Below are positions 1-6,272 of a stretch of 8,056 nt of DNA, piece after piece; position 1 is the first letter of the stretch, and each line of letters opens with the position of its first letter. The position numbers were made by a program, and so were the translations under genes. This stretch comes from Euryarchaeota archaeon UBA88. Lineage in GTDB: Archaea > Thermoplasmatota > Poseidoniia > Poseidoniales > Poseidoniaceae. Where the stretch lies: contig DAME01000044.1 in assembly GCA_002499545.1 (NCBI GenBank), positions 1-8,056 of the forward strand, written 5' to 3'. The notes beneath the pieces are model-generated. The model saw nothing but the letters and a program-made list of their open reading frames with translations, did not search any database and had not been told where the DNA came from.

Positions 1-28
1 TTCCAGCGACTAAAGCAGTTCGGTTCAT
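1..28 (-). CDS. 5' end of a gene leaving the window (possible NAD-binding Rossmann protein)
   Basis: Reading the minus strand from an ATG at 26-28 gives MNRTALVAG before the window edge, with no stop. A start of the form (K/N)(R/K)xALVxG is typical of short-chain dehydrogenase/epimerase proteins, where beta-strand 1 runs into a glycine-rich nucleotide loop. Only nine residues are visible, so the family is a guess. A T-rich TATA-like element lies about 41-49 bases upstream and no Shine-Dalgarno motif is seen. It would be the next minus-strand gene after the methyltransferase-like gene, 63 bases downstream of that gene's stop. Confidence 0.4.
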
Positions 29-68
29 ATGAGTAGGTTTGGCATACGGCACATCAATGCTTTCGTCC

Positions 69-77
69 AAAAAATAG
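69..77 (-). promoter_or_regulatory. TATA-like box for the partial gene at 1-28
   Basis: The minus strand reads CTATTTTTT here, resembling an archaeal TATA box. Its 3' edge would place transcription start near 44-47, giving a short leader of about 17 bases before the ATG at 28. It lies in the gap after the stop of the methyltransferase-like gene. T-rich tracts can also act as archaeal terminators, so it may instead or also end transcription of that gene. Confidence 0.3.
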
Positions 78-91
78 ATGCGTTTTCAAGG

Positions 92-1078
92 TTAACGCTT
101 GAACTCGTCAAAGTGCTGACCGTCATCGTCATCGTCTTCGTTCCAATCGACAGCACCTGGTTGAGCGAGGTTTGGATGCAGCATCATCTGAAGCATTGGC
201 CACAGGCGTAAAAACGAGGGTGAAGACTCCCACATTAGCTGTACCATTGGATGTTCGCTCATTGGAATACCACCTTCACCGGGAGGTGGTAAGTCTTCTG
301 GAAGTTGTCGGAGGTTCACGATAAGGTCGAGCATTGCATTTCGTTCATCGTCGTCGATCATCTCAAGTTCATCGCACGTCTCAATGGTGAGTTCTAGTAA
401 ATCGGCTAATTCATTGGGATTCATTGGTCCTGTTTCTGTATCTTTGACATCGACCGGTCCAAACGAAACGGGTCCAAGGTCGGTTGAGTACATTTCGTCA
501 CCCTGACGTTCGACCTTCATCAGATGTTGTCCCGCAGTGTTGCCGAGCGGAGCGAGAGCAAATCCGCCGTCTACGATACGTGAGGAAAGCCATTCCGGTA
601 ATTCTCGGATTTGTCCGGTAATCAGAACTCGGTTCAATTCTCCGGGAAATGCAACGGGTGCAACTTCAACCGCCTCCAAAACCCGTGATTCAACGGTAGG
701 CCAGTGCGTAAGGCGAGATTGAACGTGTTCAACAGCGAGTTGCGATGGGTCAAGCAAGCGAACCCGGCCGCGTTCACCAACAATCATGGCGACCAATGCT
801 GCGATATAGCCGCCTTTAGCGCCTATGATAACGACTTCTTGCTCTTGGGCCAGTTCGAGATGATGCAACAAAGTCGCAATCATGTGCGGTGCTGAGATGG
901 TCTTGAGTCCCCCCTCGTCGGTTTCAATAAATGGTATGGGGCGATCAGCAAAGAAGGGTTCTATGTCGTAATCTGTGAAATCAGCGACATCGACAGCAAG
1001 CATCGCTTTGTGAACGTGCTCAGGTACCGAAATACCACCTTTGACCAACCGGCGAAGTAGCGCAGCCATGTCCGTCAT
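92..1078 (-). CDS. Protein L-isoaspartate O-methyltransferase-like protein with long acidic C-terminal extension
   Basis: This is a 328-residue protein whose first ~200 residues follow the PIMT (Pcm) fold. Canonical PIMT uses SAM to methylate isoaspartyl residues and start repair of damaged proteins in the cytoplasm. Visible signatures are ADRPIPF (44-50), KTISAPHMIA (59-68, the substrate/cofactor loop normally QTISAPH), a motif I-like VVIIGAKGGYIAALVA (82-97), an acidic residue ending the next strand at D110, and GGFALAPLG (171-179), matching the usual PGGRLVIPVG. Motif I is eroded: the usual (E/D)xGxGxGY reads IIGAKGGY, so SAM binding is uncertain. Residues 200-328 lie beyond the usual ~210-220 residue length. 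They are rich in Asp, Glu, Met and Pro and end in a five-Asp tract. The ATG at 1078 is the only ATG before an in-frame stop at 1121-1123. No operon partner is evident. Confidence 0.72.
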   Translation of the reverse strand: MTDMAALLRRLVKGGISVPEHVHKAMLAVDVADFTDYDIEPFFADRPIPFIETDEGGLKTISAPHMIATLLHHLELAQEQEVVIIGAKGGYIAALVAMIVGERGRVRLLDPSQLAVEHVQSRLTHWPTVESRVLEAVEVAPVAFPGELNRVLITGQIRELPEWLSSRIVDGGFALAPLGNTAGQHLMKVERQGDEMYSTDLGPVSFGPVDVKDTETGPMNPNELADLLELTIETCDELEMIDDDERNAMLDLIVNLRQLPEDLPPPGEGGIPMSEHPMVQLMWESSPSFLRLWPMLQMMLHPNLAQPGAVDWNEDDDDDGQHFDEFKR

Positions 1079-1101
1079 TATTTCATCAAAGTCGCCGGCC
1101 C

Positions 1102-1108
1102 ATGTAAA
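1102..1108 (-). promoter_or_regulatory. Possible weak TATA box for the methyltransferase-like gene
   Basis: The minus strand reads TTTACAT here. The spacing to the ATG at 1078 (about 23 bases from the 3' edge) would put the transcription start at or next to the start codon, giving a leaderless mRNA. No Shine-Dalgarno motif precedes the ATG, which fits. The match to the archaeal TATA consensus is poor. The rest of the 126-base gap 1079-1204 shows nothing else I can name. Confidence 0.25.
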
Positions 1109-1204
1109 GGATGGGACTGTTCATTGTGCGTTCATGAGACTATGTGTACTCATTCGGAGTCGATGAAGTTATGATGAGATTCACGTGCCAGTGTGAAAAT
1201 GATT

Positions 1205-1840
1205 CTAATTACGCATTTCCAACCACGCCAAGAATGAGGCTATAGGGAGTAGAATCAGAATTGCTCGGTTAATTTTACGTTGCTGATCGACGTACTTCAC
1301 GGTCGGCTCAGGGTTCACTTCAATTGTTTTTGCACTTCGAGAGCGGCGAGTGATACTGATTTTTTCTTCAATGTGATTCAAAACCTTGTTTCGCAGTTCT
1401 GGTTGTCTGCTTGAAGGCATACCTTGGCCTACAACGAATTTGACGGTGAAGTGTTCTGCGAGTTGAAGTCCTGCATCGACGACGCCGATGACGTTGGTGA
1501 GATTGTGCATGTCAATTCGAACCGACAATCCATCGCTCTTGATATGGCTCAACACTCGCCAGTTGCCCTGTCCTTCGTTGAATGGTTGAAGAAATTCACG
1601 AGCGAGAATGAGCGGATTTCTACCCAATGAAACTGGACGCTTTCGACGAGCGAGGAATGGGCCTAAAAGGACTGCACCGATAAAGGGCGGAACGCACAGC
1701 AAGGATACCAATCGTTTGAGTTCCTCAGGGTCAGTGAGGACAGAGATAACGGCAAGACTGAACCCGAGGTACAGTCCCAAAAAGGCACCGGCCTGAAGGC
1801 CAGTTCCAAGGCCCACAGGTTCTCCTTCTTGTGGACCCAT
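1205..1840 (-). CDS. Hypothetical membrane protein, three predicted transmembrane helices
   Basis: I do not recognise this 211-residue protein. Two hydrophobic helices lie near the N-terminus (about 11-34 and 43-64). They are followed by a basic ARRKRP stretch, a soluble region of ~125 residues (66-190) with alternating beta-like and helical segments, and a third helix at about 191-207 next to the C-terminus. The positive patch after helix 2 suggests the soluble domain is cytoplasmic. I chose the ATG at 1838-1840. An in-frame TTG at 1886-1888 would add 16 residues (MASHARLDEHIT...), but it leaves only ~32 bases before the divergent ATG at 1921 and has no visible ribosome site. The start is therefore uncertain while the frame is well supported. 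The stop is TAG at 1205-1207. It is divergently arranged with the DUF2085 gene. Confidence 0.7.
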   Translation of the reverse strand: MGPQEGEPVGLGTGLQAGAFLGLYLGFSLAVISVLTDPEELKRLVSLLCVPPFIGAVLLGPFLARRKRPVSLGRNPLILAREFLQPFNEGQGNWRVLSHIKSDGLSVRIDMHNLTNVIGVVDAGLQLAEHFTVKFVVGQGMPSSRQPELRNKVLNHIEEKISITRRSRSAKTIEVNPEPTVKYVDQQRKINRAILILLPIASFLAWLEMRN

Positions 1841-1920
1841 GCGCCGACGAAGGGTGATGTGCTCATCAAGTCTCGCATGACTGGCCAAACTTCATCAGTT
1901 ACCATCGATTGCAAAGCGGT

Positions 1921-2679
1921 ATGGAGAAGAACGGTTTGCAAGACCGTCGTCGCGAAAGAAAAGTCGGGCTTTGGGTGTTCGGCATCAGTTTCTTTTTTCT
2001 CATATCATTTTTCCTCGTACCTCTCCTACAACCTACAGGCAGCATTCCTGATTTGGGTGCTCGTGCCAACGCACTTGATTATGCTACCATCGATGGTCCA
2101 TTCTCAAATGGTAATACACCGGCATCATTGGCGCATGAACACGATGACGGAACCCTGCATTATCATGAACCGTTCGCTTGGAGTGAATTGGACCCATACT
2201 CTGCTTTCATGTACATGTTTGGTGATTTGAACTGCCATAACAAGCACGAGCGTACCTGGCAAATCAACGGTAATCAAATGCCGGTTTGCACCCGTGATGT
2301 GGGGATTTTCTTTGGGTTGGCAGTTGGGGGTTTGGTGTTTTCACGCTACGGTCACAACCGTTGGACGTTGCGAGATACGAGCCTTTCGATTTTGCCAGAT
2401 ACGTGGGTTGCTACAATCTATAGAAAAAATTACAGAACGTATGCTTGGCTTGGTTTCAGCCTCTTGTTGTGCCTGCCATTGGTCATCGATGGCTTCACCC
2501 AGCTACTTACACAGTACGAATCAAACAACTTCACTCGGCCACTCACCGGTGTTCCTTTCGGCGCAGTTATCGCTCTTTTCACCGCCGCTGCTTATTCTGC
2601 ACGCCCTCATTTTTTCCGAAATGCAGCAGAAGTCGTACTTCCAGCCAATGCAAAGTTTCAGTTGATGGAAGAAGAATAA
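1921..2679 (+). CDS. DUF2085 family integral membrane protein
   Basis: This is a 252-residue protein with a basic N-terminus, a membrane helix at ~15-36, an external-looking loop (37-95), then hydrophobic segments at ~126-141, 175-190 and 203-226. The DUF2085 hallmarks are visible: a Cys-His pair (C105, H106) in GDLNCHNKHERTW, NQMPVCTRDVGIFFG (119-131), LPLVIDGFTQLL (185-196), and ESNNFTRPLTGVPFG (200-214). Family members are small membrane proteins of unknown function with conserved cysteines suggestive of metal or redox chemistry. Here the usual CxRC is CTRD, so the last cysteine is replaced by D126. The N-terminal loop holds a His/Asp cluster (72-83, H72, H74, H80, H82). The ATG at 1921 is preferred over an in-frame TTG at 1909. 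No Shine-Dalgarno or convincing TATA box is seen upstream. The last 22 bases overlap the convergent kinase gene. Confidence 0.82.
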   Translation: MEKNGLQDRRRERKVGLWVFGISFFFLISFFLVPLLQPTGSIPDLGARANALDYATIDGPFSNGNTPASLAHEHDDGTLHYHEPFAWSELDPYSAFMYMFGDLNCHNKHERTWQINGNQMPVCTRDVGIFFGLAVGGLVFSRYGHNRWTLRDTSLSILPDTWVATIYRKNYRTYAWLGFSLLLCLPLVIDGFTQLLTQYESNNFTRPLTGVPFGAVIALFTAAAYSARPHFFRNAAEVVLPANAKFQLMEEE

Positions 2680-4040
2680 TCACGCTTTTGTGGCGGGGGG
2701 GTCTCCCACCAAGCGAGTAATTCTTCAATGTTCGATGGAATGGGGCATTCCTCATGCCCGCTACTCAACATTTCGAGTCGCTTGATGATGAATTGAATCG
2801 ACTTACGGACGGCTGGATTCGGTTGTCTTCCGTCAGCCGGTTCTATGATCGACCGCAGGGCGAGCTGCCAGTCCTCGTTTGGATTTGAGCGGCGCCATGA
2901 AGTGAGTTGTGAGCGAAGCGGCCACATGGCAAGAGCCAATCGGCCGTAACCGAGTCGTTCATCTCGAAGTTTGAACACCTGAGCTTCTGCGAAGGGCACG
3001 TGCGACTGTTGTTTGTGAATCCAGCGGTTCTTTTCTAACCACTTGATGAGACGTTGTGTATGTCGTTGAGTCACCATTCGATGGGGCCCAAACGCCTTGT
3101 GAAGCCTCGGGACTTCACTCGAGCCAACAATCAACGAGAGCGTTCCTAAAACCGACCAGCAAGATTGTGCATGAGGCGTGGCAGGTACATCGTGCTCGGC
3201 GGCATTCACTGGGTCCCATTTCTGCTCAGCATAATGCATCCATTGCGCTGGAGATCTGCCGGAAAGCCAACCGATGTGAATTGCGGTTTTGTCTTGTGGG
3301 GCACCGGGTAGTCGAGTTTGTTTTTTGACATCGGAGACCAAGGTCCGAAGCAAGTATCGGTCAACTTCGTCTGCCACGACATTGAGAGGGGCTGGCTTAC
3401 GGTTGAAGAACGAACGGAGTTCTTTTCGCAATTTATTTTTGAGTTCATCCAGTCCTCCTTCGTTTAAAATCGGCCCAACTACGCAGCATTTGTCAAACGG
3501 TGAAGGTGCCTTTATTTCACCCGAAAGCAGGTCGATGAATCCTTGGCGAATTGTTCTTTGAATTTCAGCAGTTTCGAAGTATTCTTGTTTCTCACTGCTC
3601 ATGCGAAGGGTGCCAGATTGGATGCGTTTCATCGCCTTGTCCGGGTCGCAGTCAATCCACAGGACCAAATCAGGAATCATGGCTGCAGCATTCATTTTTC
3701 CGACCTGTTCAACACCAAGTTTTCCGACGATTCCTTGATAGATAAGCGAAGAATGAATGTTTCTGTCAGACACTACCACGTGCCCTTGTTGAAGCAATGG
3801 CCGTATCCAAGTATGGGAGTGGTCAAGTCGGTCAGCAGCAAATAAACCGGCTTCTTGAAGAGGGGTCTTGTCTCCAAATTTAACAGAAGTTAGTGCTAAC
3901 TTACCAAGTTCACTGTGGCGCCTTGGTTCGTGAGTTGCGTGAACGTCTGGAAACGGATACTCTGCTGCTAATTCAAGAAGAATTCTGGCGGCTTCGCCCT
4001 TGCCTGAACCATCGCCCCCTTCAACGGTGATGAGGTACAT
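2658..4040 (-). CDS. tmk: Thymidylate kinase with a ~250-residue C-terminal extension
   Basis: Thymidylate kinase (EC 2.7.4.9) phosphorylates dTMP to dTDP with ATP in the cytoplasm for DNA synthesis. The N-terminal ~210 residues show the family in order: P-loop VEGGDGSGKG (6-15), THEP (36-39, normally TREP), LFAADRLDH (66-74), the DR motif SDRNIHSSLIYQG (91-103, usually DRYxxSxxAYQG), LVLWIDCDPDKAMKRI (125-140), and a lid/helix region with R146 and FETAEIQRTIRQGF (155-168). Two departures stand out. The P-loop Ser/Thr after Lys14 is Gly15, and TREP has His for Arg. Residues ~215-460 are not part of a normal ~200-residue kinase. Within them, 296-345 (helix, SSEVPRLHKAFG, QRLIKWLEKNRWI) has a winged-helix-like rhythm, which is inference only. 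The ATG directly abuts the TAA of the upstream membrane-protein gene, so translation is probably coupled. The stop at 2658-2660 lies inside the convergent DUF2085 gene. Confidence 0.88.
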   Translation of the reverse strand: MYLITVEGGDGSGKGEAARILLELAAEYPFPDVHATHEPRRHSELGKLALTSVKFGDKTPLQEAGLFAADRLDHSHTWIRPLLQQGHVVVSDRNIHSSLIYQGIVGKLGVEQVGKMNAAAMIPDLVLWIDCDPDKAMKRIQSGTLRMSSEKQEYFETAEIQRTIRQGFIDLLSGEIKAPSPFDKCCVVGPILNEGGLDELKNKLRKELRSFFNRKPAPLNVVADEVDRYLLRTLVSDVKKQTRLPGAPQDKTAIHIGWLSGRSPAQWMHYAEQKWDPVNAAEHDVPATPHAQSCWSVLGTLSLIVGSSEVPRLHKAFGPHRMVTQRHTQRLIKWLEKNRWIHKQQSHVPFAEAQVFKLRDERLGYGRLALAMWPLRSQLTSWRRSNPNEDWQLALRSIIEPADGRQPNPAVRKSIQFIIKRLEMLSSGHEECPIPSNIEELLAWWETPPPQKRDYSSSIN

Positions 4041-4919
4041 TTACTCACCGCCAGTATCGAGGAACTGTTCTTTGGTCACCACCAGTAAAATCATTCCTAA
4101 CAGGATAAGAGCAGGTCCGAAAAGAATCATTCCACGGCTGAACAACGAAATTCCCGCCAAATACTGGGTTCGACGGTAGTGCTTAGCACGTCGAACTTCA
4201 ACCGCCGCTTGGAACCCAACAAGAGCCGTGAGTACGGTGACGATTCCCACTGCGGTGGATAAGCCAACGGCTAACTCCAGTTCCCATCCATCTTTCGAGT
4301 CAACATTGCCTTCGTAACGTATACCTTCACCTGGCGTCATAGTGACCGGGTCGATACCCGCTTCTTCGGGGATGAAGTCTCGTTCAACAGTGACGTAGCC
4401 AGTAGCCTCAACCCGCAACGTGACGGGATTAGTAAGGATGTCTGCAAACCTGAAGTAACCGTTGGACGTCGTTACAAGTTCAGCGATCACCTCGTCGGTA
4501 TCAATGTCGAGAAGTTGGACCGTGACATTGCTCACGCCTGTTCCTTCCTCTGCTTCGAGTGCCAATCCCGTGACGTCCACGCGTTCAGAATCATCGAACC
4601 AGGATGAAGCCAACAAATCACCGGGGTTTCCGTTGAGAATAAGCGCACCTGATGCCAATCCGAGGATGCTGCCGATGAGAATAAGTGATGCTGCAAGGGT
4701 GCGAAGTCTGTTTCGGTCAGAATCTTCAAGAGCGTCGATTTTGGCTTGAAGTCGTTCTGCTGCTTGTTCAACAGCTAAATCAATTGCATCGGATTCGATG
4801 ACCAATTCATTTTCTGCAGCGAGTTCACGGGACAGCTTCGCTTCTTCCGAGGATTTGAGTTGAGCCTGAACGCGTTCTTTTAACGCTGCACGGCGCTCTT
4901 CGATACTCTGTCCTTCCAC
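4041..4919 (-). CDS. Membrane protein with external carboxypeptidase-regulatory-like domain
   Basis: This 292-residue protein starts with GTG. The start is well fixed: a GGAGGTGA ribosome site lies 6 bases upstream, and an in-frame TGA (4926-4928) sits immediately before it. Residues 1-65 are highly charged and helical, probably a cytoplasmic coiled coil. They are followed by a membrane helix at ~73-95. Residues ~113-190 resemble the carboxypeptidase-regulatory-like/CNA-B beta-sandwich, with VTGLALEAEEGTGVSNVTV, a TSNGYFRFADI turn (151-161) and LRVEATGYVT (168-177), the usual Gly-Tyr pattern. Two more helices follow at ~213-238 and ~263-282. The beta domain probably faces outside between helices 1 and 2. 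Such domains usually support folding or adhesion, and the specific role is unknown. It is first in an operon with thymidylate kinase, its TAA touching the kinase ATG. Confidence 0.8.
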   Translation of the reverse strand: MEGQSIEERRAALKERVQAQLKSSEEAKLSRELAAENELVIESDAIDLAVEQAAERLQAKIDALEDSDRNRLRTLAASLILIGSILGLASGALILNGNPGDLLASSWFDDSERVDVTGLALEAEEGTGVSNVTVQLLDIDTDEVIAELVTTSNGYFRFADILTNPVTLRVEATGYVTVERDFIPEEAGIDPVTMTPGEGIRYEGNVDSKDGWELELAVGLSTAVGIVTVLTALVGFQAAVEVRRAKHYRRTQYLAGISLFSRGMILFGPALILLGMILLVVTKEQFLDTGGE

Positions 4920-4925
4920 CCGTGC

Positions 4926-4933
4926 TCACCTCC
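4926..4933 (-). promoter_or_regulatory. Strong Shine-Dalgarno site fixing the GTG start at 4919
   Basis: The minus strand reads GGAGGTGA, then six bases, then GTG at 4917-4919. It is the clearest ribosome site in the window and identifies the GTG as the start. The TGA contained in the site is in frame with the gene and rules out an upstream start. Confidence 0.8.
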
Positions 4934-4960
4934 GCCTTAACCATGTGAAGTCATGCGCGG

Positions 4961-4967
4961 ATAATAC
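4961..4967 (-). promoter_or_regulatory. TATA box for the membrane protein-thymidylate kinase operon
   Basis: The minus strand reads GTATTAT, preceded by a purine-rich GGGAAGGG stretch where the BRE (TFB recognition element) is expected. Start of transcription about 22-25 bases downstream (4936-4939) would leave a leader of 17-20 bases that contains the Shine-Dalgarno site. The geometry fits an archaeal promoter well. It lies in the 69-base gap after the M28-like gene. Confidence 0.6.
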
Positions 4968-4988
4968 CCCTTCCCTCAATATTCCGCG

Positions 4989-6218
4989 CTAAATACTTCG
5001 CTTGAGACGACCAACCCACATGTTGAGGAAGGCAATAAGTCCGCATGCAATGATGGTTAGGCTGAGTGCAATAGTGCCGAGCAGTGGCAGGGTTTCAATC
5101 TCACTTTCCGTACTTGAAACAGCATTGGATGTCGATGTTTGGTCTTCGACTTCTGGTGACGGTGGGAGGGGTGCGTTTTGTGTAACCCATGCATTCGTCC
5201 GAAGTCCAAGTTCAACCAACCGCCCGACGGTCTGCAGTGATTCGGCGCTAACCTTGTCGGGTGTATCTTCGTGGGTGTGCCAGTATCCTTCGAATGGCAG
5301 CGCACCTTCGCCGTATTGAATGTCGATGAGGTCAATGGCAGGAATGCCGATATTATGGGCTGGAACGTGATCGTCGGTCACTCCAATCGAGGTTTTCATG
5401 TCGAACGTGCCGGTGCCGTTTATGCCATAGCAGTCGCTTTCGTTTTCAACCATCCCAAGGGCGGTAGCAAGTGGCGAAATAGTACTCCAAAGTGCATTGC
5501 TGCCCGGCCATGTGTGGGTTAATTGTAGGTCGGCATCTCCAACCATGTCCACAACGATGAATGCTGAGGTGCGGCTTACATCTACCGGCGTTTGCCGAGC
5601 AACCCATTGTTCGGCTCCAAACACGCGGTGCGGAGTTCGATTGACGTCTTCGGCGTCGGTCCACAATAACTCGACTTCGTAATCGAGATTCATTGTTGGA
5701 ATAATGCGTGATAATTCGAACAACACTGCAGTCCCACTCGCACCGTCGTTGGCTCCAAGTATCGGTTCAGAGGTTCGGTTTTGGTCAGGATCCCGGTCGG
5801 CGACTTCACGTGTATCGTAATGAGCAACAATGACCACTCTCGGAGTTGTTTCGTTGAATTGTGCGGGTTGCAGTGATGCGATGAGGTTGGTGAAGGTGAC
5901 GTTGTCATCGGTGTAGGTTCGTTCTTCAACCGACCACTGTGTTAGATTTTCTTTGAATCCTTCACGAAGTGCAGCGGAAGCATTCGAACCAGGGATACGG
6001 GGTCCGAGATCAACTTGCCAATGTACCGAAGCGTTGGCGGCCGACCCGTTGAACTCTAATTGTTCAAGCATTGGGCATGGTTCAACTGACTCAAACGGAG
6101 ATTGTACGCCAGTAGAATGCCCTATAATCGCTGTACTGCTCATGAAAAACAATAACACGATGGCAGTGGTTGCGGCAAGCCGAGATGGTTGAGAAACCTC
6201 GGCTTTCGGCATGAGCAT
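4989..6218 (-). CDS. Secreted, membrane-anchored M28 family peptidase / glutaminyl-cyclase-like metalloenzyme
   Basis: This is a 409-residue exported zinc enzyme of the M28/glutaminyl cyclase superfamily. The N-terminal hydrophobic stretch (~14-33) is a signal peptide or anchor. The catalytic domain (~60-345) shows LGPRIPGSNA (71-80), VVIVAHYDTRE (128-138, H133), GANDGASGTAVLFELSR (155-171, D158), LLWTDAEDV (184-192, E190 and D191), VVDMVGD (222-228), DDHVPAHNIGIPAIDLID (282-299), and YWHTHEDTPDKVS (312-324, H314). These cover the expected metal ligands and the catalytic Glu. A Pro/Ser/Thr/Glu-rich linker (~348-375) leads to a C-terminal helix (~378-400) and the basic tail GRLKRSI, giving a cell-surface anchor. 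Ten N-x-S/T sequons lie in the ectodomain, consistent with archaeal N-glycosylation. Sequence alone does not decide between aminopeptidase and glutaminyl cyclase. A TATA box 24 bases upstream of the ATG implies a nearly leaderless mRNA. It is divergent from the metallopeptidase gene at 6306. Confidence 0.88.
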   Translation of the reverse strand: MLMPKAEVSQPSRLAATTAIVLLFFMSSTAIIGHSTGVQSPFESVEPCPMLEQLEFNGSAANASVHWQVDLGPRIPGSNASAALREGFKENLTQWSVEERTYTDDNVTFTNLIASLQPAQFNETTPRVVIVAHYDTREVADRDPDQNRTSEPILGANDGASGTAVLFELSRIIPTMNLDYEVELLWTDAEDVNRTPHRVFGAEQWVARQTPVDVSRTSAFIVVDMVGDADLQLTHTWPGSNALWSTISPLATALGMVENESDCYGINGTGTFDMKTSIGVTDDHVPAHNIGIPAIDLIDIQYGEGALPFEGYWHTHEDTPDKVSAESLQTVGRLVELGLRTNAWVTQNAPLPPSPEVEDQTSTSNAVSSTESEIETLPLLGTIALSLTIIACGLIAFLNMWVGRLKRSI

Positions 6219-6241
6219 GTATGAAGCCTCATAGACCCACT

Positions 6242-6249
6242 CTTAAATA
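6242..6249. promoter_or_regulatory. Near-symmetric TATA box, possibly serving both divergent peptidase genes
   Basis: The site reads CTTAAATA on the plus strand and TATTTAAG on the minus strand, both good archaeal TATA matches. On the minus strand it predicts a transcription start at 6217-6220, at the ATG of the M28-like gene, so a leaderless mRNA. On the plus strand it predicts a start at about 6271-6274, giving a ~33-base leader with a ribosome site for the gene at 6306. No other good TATA element is seen in the 87-base gap. The minus-strand use is the more certain of the two. Confidence 0.6.
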
Positions 6250-6272
6250 CCTCATTTCAAGTCGTGTAGATG

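Noticed and set aside
118..141. Short tandem repeat of ATCGTC-like units
   Set aside because: It is explained by the Asp-rich codons at the C-terminus of the methyltransferase-like protein, not an independent repeat element.
29..211. Plus-strand open frame of 60 codons over the left edge
   Set aside because: It lies opposite the 3' end of the methyltransferase-like gene. Its valine/isoleucine run is just the complement of the Asp-rich tail codons.
1079..1204. Possible small RNA or mini-gene in the largest gap
   Set aside because: No tRNA-like folds, no promoter of its own, and only a 10-codon ATG frame without a ribosome site.
1663..1941. Minus-strand open frame of 92 codons in the divergent junction
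   Set aside because: It overlaps the membrane-protein gene in another frame and the divergent gene start. Its C-terminal half is Ser/Leu-rich out-of-frame sequence.
1829..2230. Plus-strand open frame of 133 codons
   Set aside because: It overlaps the DUF2085 gene in another frame, and its product shows no family motifs, whereas the frame at 1921 carries clear DUF2085 signatures.
2294..2720. Two plus-strand open frames inside the DUF2085 gene
   Set aside because: Cys/His/Ser-rich products are typical of shifted reading of a membrane-protein gene, and there is no ribosome site.
6226..6229. GAGG on the minus strand as ribosome site for the M28-like gene
   Set aside because: The TATA position predicts transcription starting at about 6217-6220, downstream of this GAGG, so it would not be in the mRNA.
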